Assembly: GCF_014518425.1 (NCBI RefSeq)
Contig: NZ_JACVCU010000001.1
Location: 558,001 to 622,000, forward strand
Length of the DNA stretch: 64,000 nt
Direction of reading: 5' to 3'
Source: Terrabacter sp. MAHUQ-38
Lineage (GTDB): Bacteria > Actinomycetota > Actinomycetes > Actinomycetales > Dermatophilaceae
Shown: in pieces, positions 9,771 through 17,584 of the stretch
Layout: every line of letters starts with the position of its first letter
Numbering within the stretch: position 1 is the first letter of the stretch
Notes under the pieces: generated by a model
What the model was told of the DNA's origin: nothing
What the model saw: the letters and a program-made list of their open reading frames with translations, nothing else
Database searches by the model: none
Program-made: the position numbers and the translations under genes

Positions 9771-10573
9771 ACGACGACATCCACGCTCTCTCCGGCGCCT
9801 ACGCCGTGGACGCCCTCGACGACGCCGAGCGGGCACGGTTCGAACGACACCTCGCGGGATGCACCGCCTGCCAGGCCGAGGTCGAGAGCCTCTTCGCGGC
9901 CGCATCCGAGCTGTCGGTCCTCACCGAGGCCACGCCTCCGGCATCCCTGCGCGCAAAGGTGCTCGGCGACATCGCGACCGTCCGTCCTCTGCCTCCGCTG
10001 ACGGCGCCCACCGACCAGTCTCGCGACCAGGCCGGCGACCAGCCCAGCGACCAGCCCGGCGACCAGCTGGGCGACGGGGCCGACGCCCCACCCGTGGAGC
10101 AGCTTGCCGACCGGCGTCGCGCACGAGGACTGTCCCGCGGCTGGCGCGGGCTCGTCGCGGCCGCGACCGTCGCCGTGCTGGCGATCAGCGGGTTCGTCGT
10201 GTGGCGGCAGGTCAACGCCGACCCGGCGAGGACGATCGCCGAGCAGGTGCTCGCCGCGGGCGACGCCACGCGGACCTCGAAGACCTTCGCCGACGGGTCC
10301 ACCGCGACGATGGTGCGGTCCGGCTCGCTCCACAAGGCCGTCATCATCACGAGCGGCATGGCGCAGCCTCCGGGTGGCAAGGTCTACCAGCTCTGGCTGC
10401 AGGACCCGACCGGGCACATGGCCTCGGCCGGTGTCATGCCCCCGGGCCCCGACCAGGTCGTCGTCCTCGAGGGCGATGCGAGCAAGGCGACGGGCGCCGG
10501 GATCACCATCGAGCCGGCAGGCGGCTCGGGACAGCCGACGTCCGACCCGATCGCCCTGTTCAGCTTCGCCTGA
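9767..10573 (+). CDS. rskA: Anti-sigma-K factor, RskA-like
   Basis: A 268-residue single-pass membrane anti-sigma factor. The N-terminal zinc-associated motif H-x3-C-x2-C is at His28, Cys32 and Cys35. A variable cytosolic linker follows, then one membrane helix (about residues 128-146), then an extracytoplasmic RskA-type domain (VYQLWLQDPTGHMASAG). Such proteins hold SigK inactive until stepwise proteolysis releases it. The linker contains a degenerate tandem repeat of four residues (DQSR, DQAG, DQPS, DQPG, DQLG). GTG 9767 overlaps the sigma stop, giving roughly matched synthesis of the pair. Confidence 0.9.
   Translation: MNDDIHALSGAYAVDALDDAERARFERHLAGCTACQAEVESLFAAASELSVLTEATPPASLRAKVLGDIATVRPLPPLTAPTDQSRDQAGDQPSDQPGDQLGDGADAPPVEQLADRRRARGLSRGWRGLVAAATVAVLAISGFVVWRQVNADPARTIAEQVLAAGDATRTSKTFADGSTATMVRSGSLHKAVIITSGMAQPPGGKVYQLWLQDPTGHMASAGVMPPGPDQVVVLEGDASKATGAGITIEPAGGSGQPTSDPIALFSFA
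10018..10077. repeat. 12-bp tandem repeat in the anti-sigma linker
   Basis: Five imperfect copies of a 12-bp unit, GACCAG followed by six more variable bases. They encode DQxG/S tetrapeptides between the zinc-binding domain and the membrane helix of the anti-sigma factor. The repeat is probably a flexible spacer. Confidence 0.8.
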
Positions 10574-10642
10574 CCCTCCGGCCCCACCCCGCGCGAGTCT
10601 CGCCCCGGCTGAGTTGGCGTGGCTCGTGCGGAGGCGCGGCTA

Positions 10643-10677
10643 TTGCGCTACCGCAGTTAATGCGGCACGATGGTCAC
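10643..10677 (+). promoter_or_regulatory. Promoter with embedded palindrome, leaderless start
   Basis: TTGCGC (10643-10648), 17-bp spacer, CACGAT (10666-10671), then 6 nt to ATG 10678. The spacer holds the inverted repeat CCGCA-gttaa-TGCGG (10651-10665), well placed for a repressor to block RNA polymerase. Confidence 0.55.
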
Positions 10678-11106
10678 ATGAACAGCAGCGAGCACCAGCC
10701 GCCGGCACCCGAGGCCTCGAGCGAGACCGTCCGGGCCGCGATCGAGGCCGCCACGGCGGCACTCGCCCAGGCCGATCCGACGACGCCGAGTTCCGCCCTG
10801 CCCCTGCTGCGCTCCGCCCAGGAGCACGTCACCACGGCCATCGACGAGGCCATGGCCGCACTGCTCGTCGCCGAGGGCGGCACCATCCGCACCGCGGGCG
10901 CCCTCGCCGGCCTGTCGGAGAACGCCGTCGGGCCGCGGTTGGCCCGCACGCGACTGCTCGCGGCATACGGCTCGGAGTCCGGACGCGTCACGGCGGCCGG
11001 CGTCGAGCGCGCCCGCTACGACCTCGAGGAGGGACGCCACCGCGCGGGGGCCGACCTGCCCGACCAGCCCAAGCCGATGCGTTTCCGCGCGCGTCGCACC
11101 ACCTAG
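10678..11106 (+). CDS. Hypothetical protein, helix-rich
   Basis: A 142-residue soluble protein not recognised as a named family. Residues 12-70 look like two or three amphipathic helices (ETVRAAIEAATAALAQ, ALPLLRSAQEHVTTAIDEAMAALLVAEG). A short segment, TIRTAGALAGLSENAVGPRLARTRLLAAYG, has helix-turn-helix character, so a DNA-binding role is possible but unproven. The C-terminus is basic. The start is supported by the promoter 6 nt upstream. Confidence 0.7.
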   Translation: MNSSEHQPPAPEASSETVRAAIEAATAALAQADPTTPSSALPLLRSAQEHVTTAIDEAMAALLVAEGGTIRTAGALAGLSENAVGPRLARTRLLAAYGSESGRVTAAGVERARYDLEEGRHRAGADLPDQPKPMRFRARRTT

Positions 11107-11129
11107 GGACCACCTGAGAGGGGACCACC

Positions 11130-11783
11130 ATGACCGACCCGAACCTCACCCACCTGTACTTCCTGCTCGACCGCAGCGGGTCGATGCAGTCGATCAAGGA
11201 CGACACCGAGGGCGGCTTCGACGCCTTCATCGCGGAGCAGCGCTCGCAGCCGGGCGCCTGTCGCGTCACCCTCGCCCAGTTCGACGACCAGTACGAGGAG
11301 GTCTACCGCGACCGCCCCGTCGGCGACGTGCCACCGCTCAAGCTCCAGCCGCGCGGCAGCACGGCGCTGCTCGACTCGATCGGCCGCCTCGTCGGTGAGG
11401 CCGGCGAGCGGCTCGCCGCCCTGCCCCAGGAGCAGCGTCCGGGCGTCGTCATCGTCGGGATCATGACCGACGGCCACGAGAACGCGTCGCGCGAGCTGAC
11501 CCACCCGCAGGTCAAGGCGCTGATCGAGCGGCAGACCAAGGACTACGGCTGGCAGTTCCTCTACATGGGCGCCGACCAGGACGCCATCGAGGTCGGCTCG
11601 AGCATCGGCGTCTCCGCGGCCAACTCGATGACGTACAGCCGGGGGCGGGTCGCCGCCGCCATGGCTGCGACGTCGCGCAACATCGGCCGCACGCGGTCGG
11701 CCGTCGCTGCGGGCGCCTCGATGCAGGAGGCGTCCTCGCTCATCGCGTTCGACGCAGAGCAGCGCGCCGCCGCCCAGGAGTAG
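11130..11783 (+). CDS. VWA-domain protein
   Basis: A 217-residue protein that is essentially one von Willebrand factor A domain. The MIDAS metal site DRSGSM is at residues 14-19, with the second MIDAS elements in SSTALLDSIG-like sequence (GSTALLDSIGR) and TDGHENASRE. GAGAGGGG before ATG 11130 is a plausible ribosome binding site. The protein lacks a signal peptide or membrane helix, so it acts in the cytoplasm, probably in protein-protein contacts. The C-terminal 45 residues are Ala/Ser-rich. No partner gene such as a MoxR ATPase is next to it. Confidence 0.88.
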   Translation: MTDPNLTHLYFLLDRSGSMQSIKDDTEGGFDAFIAEQRSQPGACRVTLAQFDDQYEEVYRDRPVGDVPPLKLQPRGSTALLDSIGRLVGEAGERLAALPQEQRPGVVIVGIMTDGHENASRELTHPQVKALIERQTKDYGWQFLYMGADQDAIEVGSSIGVSAANSMTYSRGRVAAAMAATSRNIGRTRSAVAAGASMQEASSLIAFDAEQRAAAQE

Positions 11784-11806
11784 GGGCCGGGGACGGGCCC
11801 GCGAGG

Positions 11807-11818
11807 TACGTTGTCGCC
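11807..11818 (+). promoter_or_regulatory. -10 box for a leaderless start
   Basis: TACGTT at 11807-11812, then 6 nt, then ATG 11819; no Shine-Dalgarno sequence is visible. Confidence 0.5.
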
Positions 11819-12232
11819 ATGACGGACGACGAGCAGTTCACCGTGCCCGTCCCACCGGTGCCCACCGCGAGCCCGACCCAGGAGCTGCCGGTCGCCGAGC
11901 CGACCCGCGCCCTGCCGGTCGCCGCGCCAGCCGTCCCGCCGAACCCGTATGCCGGTGGGCCGGCCTGGCCGGTCGCGCCTCCTCACGCGGTCGACCCGAA
12001 CGTCAGCCCGAACGTCCACCAGCTCGTCCGCTTCGGGCTCACCGACACGATCGTCATCCGCACCATCGACCGCGGCCCCGAGGAGACGGTCGTCGCCGCG
12101 GTCCTCTCCGTGATCGCGGCACTGCTGCTCCTCCTCGGGCGCGGGCGAGCGGGCCGCTCCCCCCTGGGCTGGGCCTGCCTGGCCCTCGCCGTCCTCACCG
12201 TTGCGGTCGCCGTCTGGCGGCTGCTGCCATGA
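11819..12232 (+). CDS. Hypothetical membrane protein with Pro-rich N-terminus
   Basis: A 137-residue protein. The first 70 or so residues are rich in Pro, Val and Ala with no secondary structure expected. A polar segment (VHQLVRFGLTDTIVIRTIDRG) leads to two membrane helices (about 90-107 and 116-134) joined by a basic loop, GRGRAGRSPLG. No family is recognised. It is probably a small inner-membrane protein with a disordered cytosolic tail. The start is supported by a -10 box 6 nt upstream. Confidence 0.65.
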   Translation: MTDDEQFTVPVPPVPTASPTQELPVAEPTRALPVAAPAVPPNPYAGGPAWPVAPPHAVDPNVSPNVHQLVRFGLTDTIVIRTIDRGPEETVVAAVLSVIAALLLLLGRGRAGRSPLGWACLALAVLTVAVAVWRLLP

Positions 12233-12260
12233 CGCGGACCTGCTGAGCAGGACACGCACG

Positions 12261-13202
12261 GTGCTCCAACCCTCGACAGCGGCGGCAGTCGCCGACGCCT
12301 ACGACCTCCCCTCGCCCGCCCGGCTCACCGGGCCGGTCGCGCGCGGGCAGCTCGGGCAGGTGTGGCGGCTCGACACCCCGCGCGGCAGCCACGCCGTCAA
12401 GGAGTGGTTCGCGACGCCTGACCTCGACGACGCCTCACGGGACGCCGATCTCGTCGAGGCCGCCCGCGCCCACGGGGTGCTGACACCCGAGATCGTCAGA
12501 ACGCCGGCCGGCGAGGTCGCCACGATCGTCGAGGGCACGGCGGTCCGCGTGTTCGGCTGGGTCGACCTCCGCGCACGGTCGCGCCGCCTAGACCCCGCCG
12601 AGGTCGGCCGCACCGTGGCCCGGCTGCACCGCGCGGGTCCGCGCACCATCGACGGGGTCGACAACTGGTTCGCGACGGGGTTCGGCGAGCAGAGCTGGCG
12701 CGAGCTGCACCGTCGCGTCGCGGACGAGGGGGCGCCCTTCGCCGGGCAGCTCGGGGCCCTCGTGGACGAGCTCGTCGCCGTCGAGTCGGTCATCGAGCCG
12801 CACGAGGCGCCGATCGCCTGCCACCGCGACCTCTGGGCCGACAACGTCCTCGCGACCGCCGACGGACGCATCTGCGTCATCGACTTCGAGAACATGGGCC
12901 CGGCCGACCCGAGCCAGGAGCTCGCGATGGTGCTCTTCGAGTTCGGCAACGACGACCCGTCCCGTGCGCGACGGCTCCACACGGCATACCGCGAGGCCGG
13001 GGGGCCGGGGCGCGTCTCCCGCAGAGGACACTTCACGATGCTCGTGGCCGAGCAGGCGCACATCGGCCAGCTCGCCTGCTCGCGCTGGGTCGGCACGCCG
13101 GCGGGCTCGGAGCGCGAGCGGCTCGCGGCGTGGTTCCTCGAGATCCCGGAGGACCCGGTGACCCTGGCCCGCATCGACCGGATCCTCGCCGCCGTCGCGT
13201 GA
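12261..13202 (+). CDS. Aminoglycoside phosphotransferase-fold kinase (APH family)
   Basis: A 313-residue protein of the APH/choline kinase superfamily. The N-lobe shows a glycine-poor loop and Lys (GSHAVKEWF). The Brenner catalytic loop HRDLWADN has Asp190 and Asn195, and the metal motif appears as VIDFENMGPADP rather than the canonical D-x-D. These enzymes phosphorylate small alcohols or sugars; resistance is only one of many roles and there is no reason to assume it here. GTG 12261 is chosen to avoid a 32-bp overlap with the upstream gene that the longer frame would need. Confidence 0.82.
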   Translation: MLQPSTAAAVADAYDLPSPARLTGPVARGQLGQVWRLDTPRGSHAVKEWFATPDLDDASRDADLVEAARAHGVLTPEIVRTPAGEVATIVEGTAVRVFGWVDLRARSRRLDPAEVGRTVARLHRAGPRTIDGVDNWFATGFGEQSWRELHRRVADEGAPFAGQLGALVDELVAVESVIEPHEAPIACHRDLWADNVLATADGRICVIDFENMGPADPSQELAMVLFEFGNDDPSRARRLHTAYREAGGPGRVSRRGHFTMLVAEQAHIGQLACSRWVGTPAGSERERLAAWFLEIPEDPVTLARIDRILAAVA

Positions 13203-13220
13203 CCCGTGCCGGCGCGGGCC

Positions 13221-13232
13221 TACGCTGGCGCC
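13221..13232 (+). promoter_or_regulatory. -10 box for a leaderless start
   Basis: TACGCT at 13221-13226 followed by 6 nt and GTG 13233. It decides that start over GTG 13206, which is also in frame. Confidence 0.5.
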
Positions 13233-13805
13233 GTGACGAGTCTCGGACGCCTGCTGCTGGCCCAGGTCCGCGCCATCGGCTCACGCAACGCATGCCTGCC
13301 CGCTCGCGATGTGCCCGGCGGTCCGTGGGCCGTCGTCGGGCAGCGCACCTACCGCACGGGCGCGAGCGGCAGCACGAGCGAGGTCGTCGAGCGCGCCCGG
13401 ACCGTACGGTCAGTGACGAGCCTGCGCGCCTACCAGGACGCCGGGCGGGCGGACCTGTTCGTGCAGGTCGTCAGGTTCGCCTCGGCCGACGACGCGCGGG
13501 TGGCGGTGGACGAGCTGCGCGCACTGCCGCGCTCGGTGCCTCACGCCAAGGGCGTGTCGGACATCGGACCACTACGCACGGCGTCGCCCCCCGAGGTGGC
13601 CGGTGCCGACCGGACCGAGGCCGCGGAGCAGGCCTTCGTCCTCGACGGCGAGCACGCCCGCACGCTCACCCTGTGGTGCACGACGGGCCCGTTCGTCGTC
13701 GTGGCCGGCCTCGGCGGGCGCGCCGAGGTGGTGCGCTGGTCGCAGCTGTCCGGGATCGTCGAGGCGCAGCTCGCGGCGCTCAGCCGCGACCGAGCAGTCG
13801 GCTGA
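13233..13805 (+). CDS. Hypothetical protein
   Basis: A 190-residue protein of unknown family. It looks like a single alpha/beta domain: RTVRSVTSLRAYQDAGRADLFVQVVRF, then DARVAVDELRALP, then a central strand-rich half ending in VVVAGLGGRAEVVRWSQLSGIVEAQLAAL. There is no signal peptide or metal motif. It follows the APH-like gene closely, but its own -10 box suggests separate expression. Its last 26 bp overlap a convergent small gene. Confidence 0.65.
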   Translation: MTSLGRLLLAQVRAIGSRNACLPARDVPGGPWAVVGQRTYRTGASGSTSEVVERARTVRSVTSLRAYQDAGRADLFVQVVRFASADDARVAVDELRALPRSVPHAKGVSDIGPLRTASPPEVAGADRTEAAEQAFVLDGEHARTLTLWCTTGPFVVVAGLGGRAEVVRWSQLSGIVEAQLAALSRDRAVG

Positions 13806-13953
13806 GGAAGCCTCCGCCCGCAGGCTTCTCGGAGGCTTGGTGTCCCGCGCAGCGCTGGTCGGCGGGCACGTGGCGCATCACGTCGTCGACGTGCTGGCCA
13901 CAGCCGGCCCACGTCGTCCTGCCGCACGTCCGACAGGTCACGGCTCGGCACAT
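13780..13953 (-). CDS. Small cysteine-rich (zinc ribbon-like) protein
   Basis: A 57-residue protein starting MCRAVTCRTCGRTTWAGCG. It has five cysteines in CxxxxCxxC-x6-C and a later Cys plus a C-terminal His (DQRCAGH), suggesting one zinc site. A clear ribosome binding site, GGAGGAGA, lies just upstream of ATG 13953. The C-terminal part is a Gly/basic tail (GGGFLSRLLGRG). The sequence resembles short conserved hypothetical proteins of actinobacteria. It overlaps the 3' end of the convergent gene by 26 bp. Function unknown; the ribosome binding site and cysteine pattern make it a real gene. Confidence 0.75.
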   Translation of the reverse strand: MCRAVTCRTCGRTTWAGCGQHVDDVMRHVPADQRCAGHQASEKPAGGGFLSRLLGRG

Positions 13954-14010
13954 GGTCGGTCTCCTCCAGCGGTGGTGAGACACCTCTGAGGATGTCCGGC
14001 GACCGTCACG

Positions 14011-15246
14011 CTAACCGGCGGAGGAGACGCGGCGCCACTCGGGGGAGAGCCGCACGACGTCGCCCACGACGACGACGGCCGGCGCCTCGACCGCCCTAGC
14101 AGCCGCCAGCTCGGCGATGGTCGCCACCGTGCCCACCGTCGTGCGTTGCGTGGGCAGGAAGCCGCGCTCGACGATCGCTACGGGGCAGTCGGACGAGCGG
14201 CCATGTGCGACAAGCAGGTCCATCGTGCGGCTCAGCCGGGTGACGCCCATGAGCAGGATGACCGTGTGGTCGCCGCCGGTGGGCAGTGCCGGGATGTCGT
14301 CGTGCCCGGTGACGACGGTGAAGCCGCGCGCGACGCCCCGGTGGGTCACCGGGATGCCGGCCGCCGCAGGCACCGAGACGGCACTCGTCACGCCCGGCAC
14401 GACCTCCACGGGTATGCCGTGCGCCTCGCACGCCTCCCGCTCCTCGCCCCCGCGGCCCAGGACGTAGGGGTCGCCGCCCTTGAGACGCACGACGCCGAGG
14501 CCGCGCTCGGCCTCCTCGACGAGGAGGTCGTTGATCCGCGACTGGGGCACAGGGTGGTGGCCGGGCGTCTTGCCGACGTCGATGACGCGGACCGACGCGG
14601 GCAGACGGTCGACGACGCCGCGCGGCGCGAGCCGGTCGACGACGACGACGTCGGCCGAGGCAAGCAGCTCGTGGCCTCGCGTCGTCAGCAGGCCGTCGAT
14701 GCCTGGGCCGCCACCGACGAGTGCCACCCAGCCACGGCGACCGTGGGTCCGGGTGCGCCGCAGGTCGAGCGCGCCCGAGGCGAGGGCGCGCTCCACCCCG
14801 TCGCGGACGGTCACGGCGAGGCCCGGATCGCCGGCGGCATACGCGGAGACGGTGACGCGGCCGTCCGGGGTGGTCACGTCGGCACGTGCGGCCACGCTCG
14901 CGCTCGTGCCCGCCGCGTCGGTCGCGTCGACGCACCAGACGCGCAAGGTCTCGGCGTCGGCCGCGACCTCGCGGTCGACGGACGGCTCACCGGTCGCCGT
15001 GTGCGCGAACCAGGCGCCGTCGAGGTCCGCCGGGCCGGCGTAGTCGCGCTCGAGCCACTCGACGCGTTCGTCCGCCACGAGGTCGCGCAGGTCCTCACAG
15101 ACCCACGGCGCGACGACACGCACGACGGCGCCCTCGTCGAGGAAGGCCCGCACTCGGCGCGCCGAGACGGGGCCACCCCCGACGGCCACGACGAGGCGGC
15201 CGGTCAGGTCGAGGACGACCGGCAGGGCCGGCTTCAGATGTCCCAT
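14011..15246 (-). CDS. cysG: Siroheme synthase (fused dehydrogenase/ferrochelatase and SUMT)
   Basis: A 411-residue bifunctional protein making siroheme, the cofactor of the sulfite reductase encoded in the same operon. The N-terminal 150 residues form the NAD-binding precorrin-2 dehydrogenase/ferrochelatase domain (VVAVGGGPVSARRVRAFL). The C-terminal 240 residues are the uroporphyrinogen-III methyltransferase (VALVGGGPGIDGLLT, VRLKGGDPYVLGRGGEE, VVPGVTSAVSVPAAAGIPVTHRG). It is the last gene of the operon and its start overlaps the cysN stop by 13 bp. Confidence 0.95.
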   Translation of the reverse strand: MGHLKPALPVVLDLTGRLVVAVGGGPVSARRVRAFLDEGAVVRVVAPWVCEDLRDLVADERVEWLERDYAGPADLDGAWFAHTATGEPSVDREVAADAETLRVWCVDATDAAGTSASVAARADVTTPDGRVTVSAYAAGDPGLAVTVRDGVERALASGALDLRRTRTHGRRGWVALVGGGPGIDGLLTTRGHELLASADVVVVDRLAPRGVVDRLPASVRVIDVGKTPGHHPVPQSRINDLLVEEAERGLGVVRLKGGDPYVLGRGGEEREACEAHGIPVEVVPGVTSAVSVPAAAGIPVTHRGVARGFTVVTGHDDIPALPTGGDHTVILLMGVTRLSRTMDLLVAHGRSSDCPVAIVERGFLPTQRTTVGTVATIAELAAARAVEAPAVVVVGDVVRLSPEWRRVSSAG

Positions 15247-16613
15247 TCCTCGTCACCCTCGGGCCGGGTCGGCGCCGGCGCCGAGCTCGGCAGGGTCGCG
15301 CCGACCATGCCCGCGGCGACGGTGCGACCGTCGTGGGCGTCGATGAGCAGGAACGAGCCGCCCCGGCGCGAGACGGAGTAGTTCTCGACCGGCACCGGGC
15401 CGGCGAGGCGCAGCGTGACGAGACCGATGTCGTTCAGGGACAGGGCCTCCGACGGCACGGTGTGCAGGTCGTCGAGGTCGAGCGCCCCGTCGAGCGAGCG
15501 GACCGCGGTCTGGACCGTGCGCGACCCGTGCTTGAGGAGCAGGCGCTGCCCGGGCCGCAGTGGAGCGTCCCCGAGCCAGCACACGACGGCCTTGATGTCC
15601 TGGGTGGGCTCGGGGGCGTCGGACGCCGACGCGATGACGTCGCCCCGGGAGATGTCGATCTCGTCGGCGAGGCGCAGCGTCACCGACTGCGGCGCGAACG
15701 CCTCATCGAGCGTGCGCTCGCCGAGGTCGATGCCGACGACGGTGGTGCGGCGGCCGGACGGCAGGGCCACGACCTCGTCACCGACGCGCACGACACCCGA
15801 GGCGACCTGGCCGGCATACCCCCGGTAGTCGCGGTACGCATCGTCGCGCGCCGCGCCCTGCGGGCGGATGACGAGCTGCACCGGCAGGCGGAAGGACTCG
15901 TTGGCCGGGTCGTCCGACGGCGGCAGCGCCTCGAGCAGCTCGAGCAGGCTCGGGCCGGTGTACCAGGGCGTGCGCTCGGACCGCTCGGCGATGTTGTCGC
16001 CGTCGAGCGCGCTGACCGGGATCGCGATGGCGTCCTCGAGGCCGAGATCGCGGGCGACGGCCTGCACCTCCGCGTTGACGCGCTCGTAGACCTCCTGCGA
16101 GAAGTCGACGAGGTCGATCTTGTTCACCGCGACGACGACATGCGGCACCCGCAGCAGCGCGGTGACGGCGAGGTGACGGCGGGTCTGCTCGAGCACGCCC
16201 TTGCGGGCGTCGACGAGGAGCACGACGACGTCGGCCGTGGACGACCCGGTGACCGTGTTGCGGGTGTACTGCACGTGGCCGGGGCAGTCGGCGAGGACGA
16301 AGGAGCGGTTGGCCGTCGCGAAGTAGCGGTAGGCGACGTCGATCGTGATGCCCTGCTCGCGCTCGGCGCGCAGGCCGTCGGTGAGCAGCGCCAGGTCGGC
16401 GGCGGTCAGGCCGCGGTCGCGGCTGACCCGCTCGACGGCGGCGAGCTGGTCGGACAGGACCGACTTCGTGTCGTGGAGCAGCCGACCGACGAGGGTCGAC
16501 TTGCCGTCGTCGACCGAGCCGGCGGTCGCGAGCCGGAGCAGCGTGCCGCGGGCCGCACCGGCGACGGCGGCGGGGTCGAGGGCGGGAGCGGTGGTCTGCG
16601 TGGGGCCGGCCAT
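15234..16613 (-). CDS. cysN: Sulfate adenylyltransferase subunit 1 (GTPase)
   Basis: A 459-residue CysN GTPase, whose GTP hydrolysis drives APS synthesis by CysD. It shows G1 (SVDDGKSTLVGRLLHD), G3 (DCPGHVQYTRN) and G4 (NKIDLVDF) motifs and the elongation-factor-like C-terminal domains. There is no C-terminal CysC (APS kinase) domain: it ends at the usual CysN length. That fits the APS-reductase route, which needs no PAPS. Start ATG 16613 overlaps the cysD stop (ATGA). Confidence 0.96.
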   Translation of the reverse strand: MAGPTQTTAPALDPAAVAGAARGTLLRLATAGSVDDGKSTLVGRLLHDTKSVLSDQLAAVERVSRDRGLTAADLALLTDGLRAEREQGITIDVAYRYFATANRSFVLADCPGHVQYTRNTVTGSSTADVVVLLVDARKGVLEQTRRHLAVTALLRVPHVVVAVNKIDLVDFSQEVYERVNAEVQAVARDLGLEDAIAIPVSALDGDNIAERSERTPWYTGPSLLELLEALPPSDDPANESFRLPVQLVIRPQGAARDDAYRDYRGYAGQVASGVVRVGDEVVALPSGRRTTVVGIDLGERTLDEAFAPQSVTLRLADEIDISRGDVIASASDAPEPTQDIKAVVCWLGDAPLRPGQRLLLKHGSRTVQTAVRSLDGALDLDDLHTVPSEALSLNDIGLVTLRLAGPVPVENYSVSRRGGSFLLIDAHDGRTVAAGMVGATLPSSAPAPTRPEGDEEWDI

Positions 16614-17584
16614 CAGAAGTAGCCCTCCTTCTTGCGGTCCTCCATGGCGGCCTCGGAGATCCGGTCGTCGGCGCGGGTGGCGCCGCGCTCGGTCAGGGTC
16701 GAGGCGGCCACCTCGAGGACGATGTCGGCGTTCGTGCGGGCCGGTGACTCGACGGCCCCGGTGCACGACATGTCACCGACCGTGCGGTAGCGCACGAGGC
16801 GCGTCTCGACGGGCTCGTCGTCGCGCGGCTGGCTGTACGGGCCGACCGCGAGCCACATGCCGTCGCGGTGGAACACCTCGCGCTCGTGGGCGTAGTAGAG
16901 CGGCGCCAGAGGGATGTCCTCGCGCTCGATGTAGCGCCAGATGTCGACCTCGGTCCAGTTGCTGATCGGGAAGACGCGCACGTGCTCGCCCGGCCGGTGC
17001 CGCGGGTTGAAGAGGTTCCACAGCTCGGGGCGCTGGTTCTTCGGGTCCCACTGGCCGAACTCGTCACGCAGGGAGACGATGCGCTCCTTGGCGCGGGCCT
17101 TCTCCTCGTCGCGCCGGCCGCCACCGAAGACCCCGTCGAAACGGTTGTCGTTGATGGCGTCGAGCAGGGGCAGCGTCTGCAGCGGGTTGCGCGTGCCGTC
17201 GGCGCGCTCACGTAGCCGCCCGTCGTCGATGTAGTCCTGCACGCTCGCGACGACGAGCCGCAGGCCCAGGCGCTCGACGGTCTCGTCGCGGTACGCGAGG
17301 ACCTCGGGGAAGTTGTGGCCCGTGTCGACATGGAGCACCGGGAACGGGATCGGCGCCGGCCAGAAGGCCTTGGTCGCGAGGTGCAGCATGACGACGGAGT
17401 CCTTGCCGCCGCTGAAGAGCAGGGCCGGGCGCTCGAGCTCGCCCGCCATCTCACGGATGACGAGGATCGCCTCCGCCTCGAGAGCGTCGAGGTGGGTGAG
17501 GCGGCGGTCGTCGGCGGATGTCGTCGCCGTTGCGGCAGTCGTCGCGGCCGTGGGCGCGGTGAGGTCGTTCGTGGTGGCCGTCAT
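16613..17584 (-). CDS. cysD: Sulfate adenylyltransferase subunit 2
   Basis: A 323-residue CysD, the catalytic half of ATP sulfurylase, forming APS from ATP and sulfate. The PP-loop is FSGGKDSVVMLHL, followed by conserved FPVLHVDTGHNFPE and VFGGGRRDEEKARAKER. The protein ends in the family-typical KKEGYF. The first 30 or so residues are a low-complexity Thr/Ala stretch (TAPTAATTAATATTSA). ATG 17584 overlaps the cysH stop by 4 bp. Confidence 0.96.
   Translation of the reverse strand: MTATTNDLTAPTAATTAATATTSADDRRLTHLDALEAEAILVIREMAGELERPALLFSGGKDSVVMLHLATKAFWPAPIPFPVLHVDTGHNFPEVLAYRDETVERLGLRLVVASVQDYIDDGRLRERADGTRNPLQTLPLLDAINDNRFDGVFGGGRRDEEKARAKERIVSLRDEFGQWDPKNQRPELWNLFNPRHRPGEHVRVFPISNWTEVDIWRYIEREDIPLAPLYYAHEREVFHRDGMWLAVGPYSQPRDDEPVETRLVRYRTVGDMSCTGAVESPARTNADIVLEVAASTLTERGATRADDRISEAAMEDRKKEGYF

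Noticed and set aside
12241-12252. Terminator at CCTGCT-GAGCAGG
   Set aside because: The arms are only 6 bp with a 1-nt centre and no T tract; too weak to call.
12261-13202. Calling the APH-fold protein an aminoglycoside resistance gene
   Set aside because: The fold is shared by many housekeeping kinases, and nothing in the context indicates resistance.
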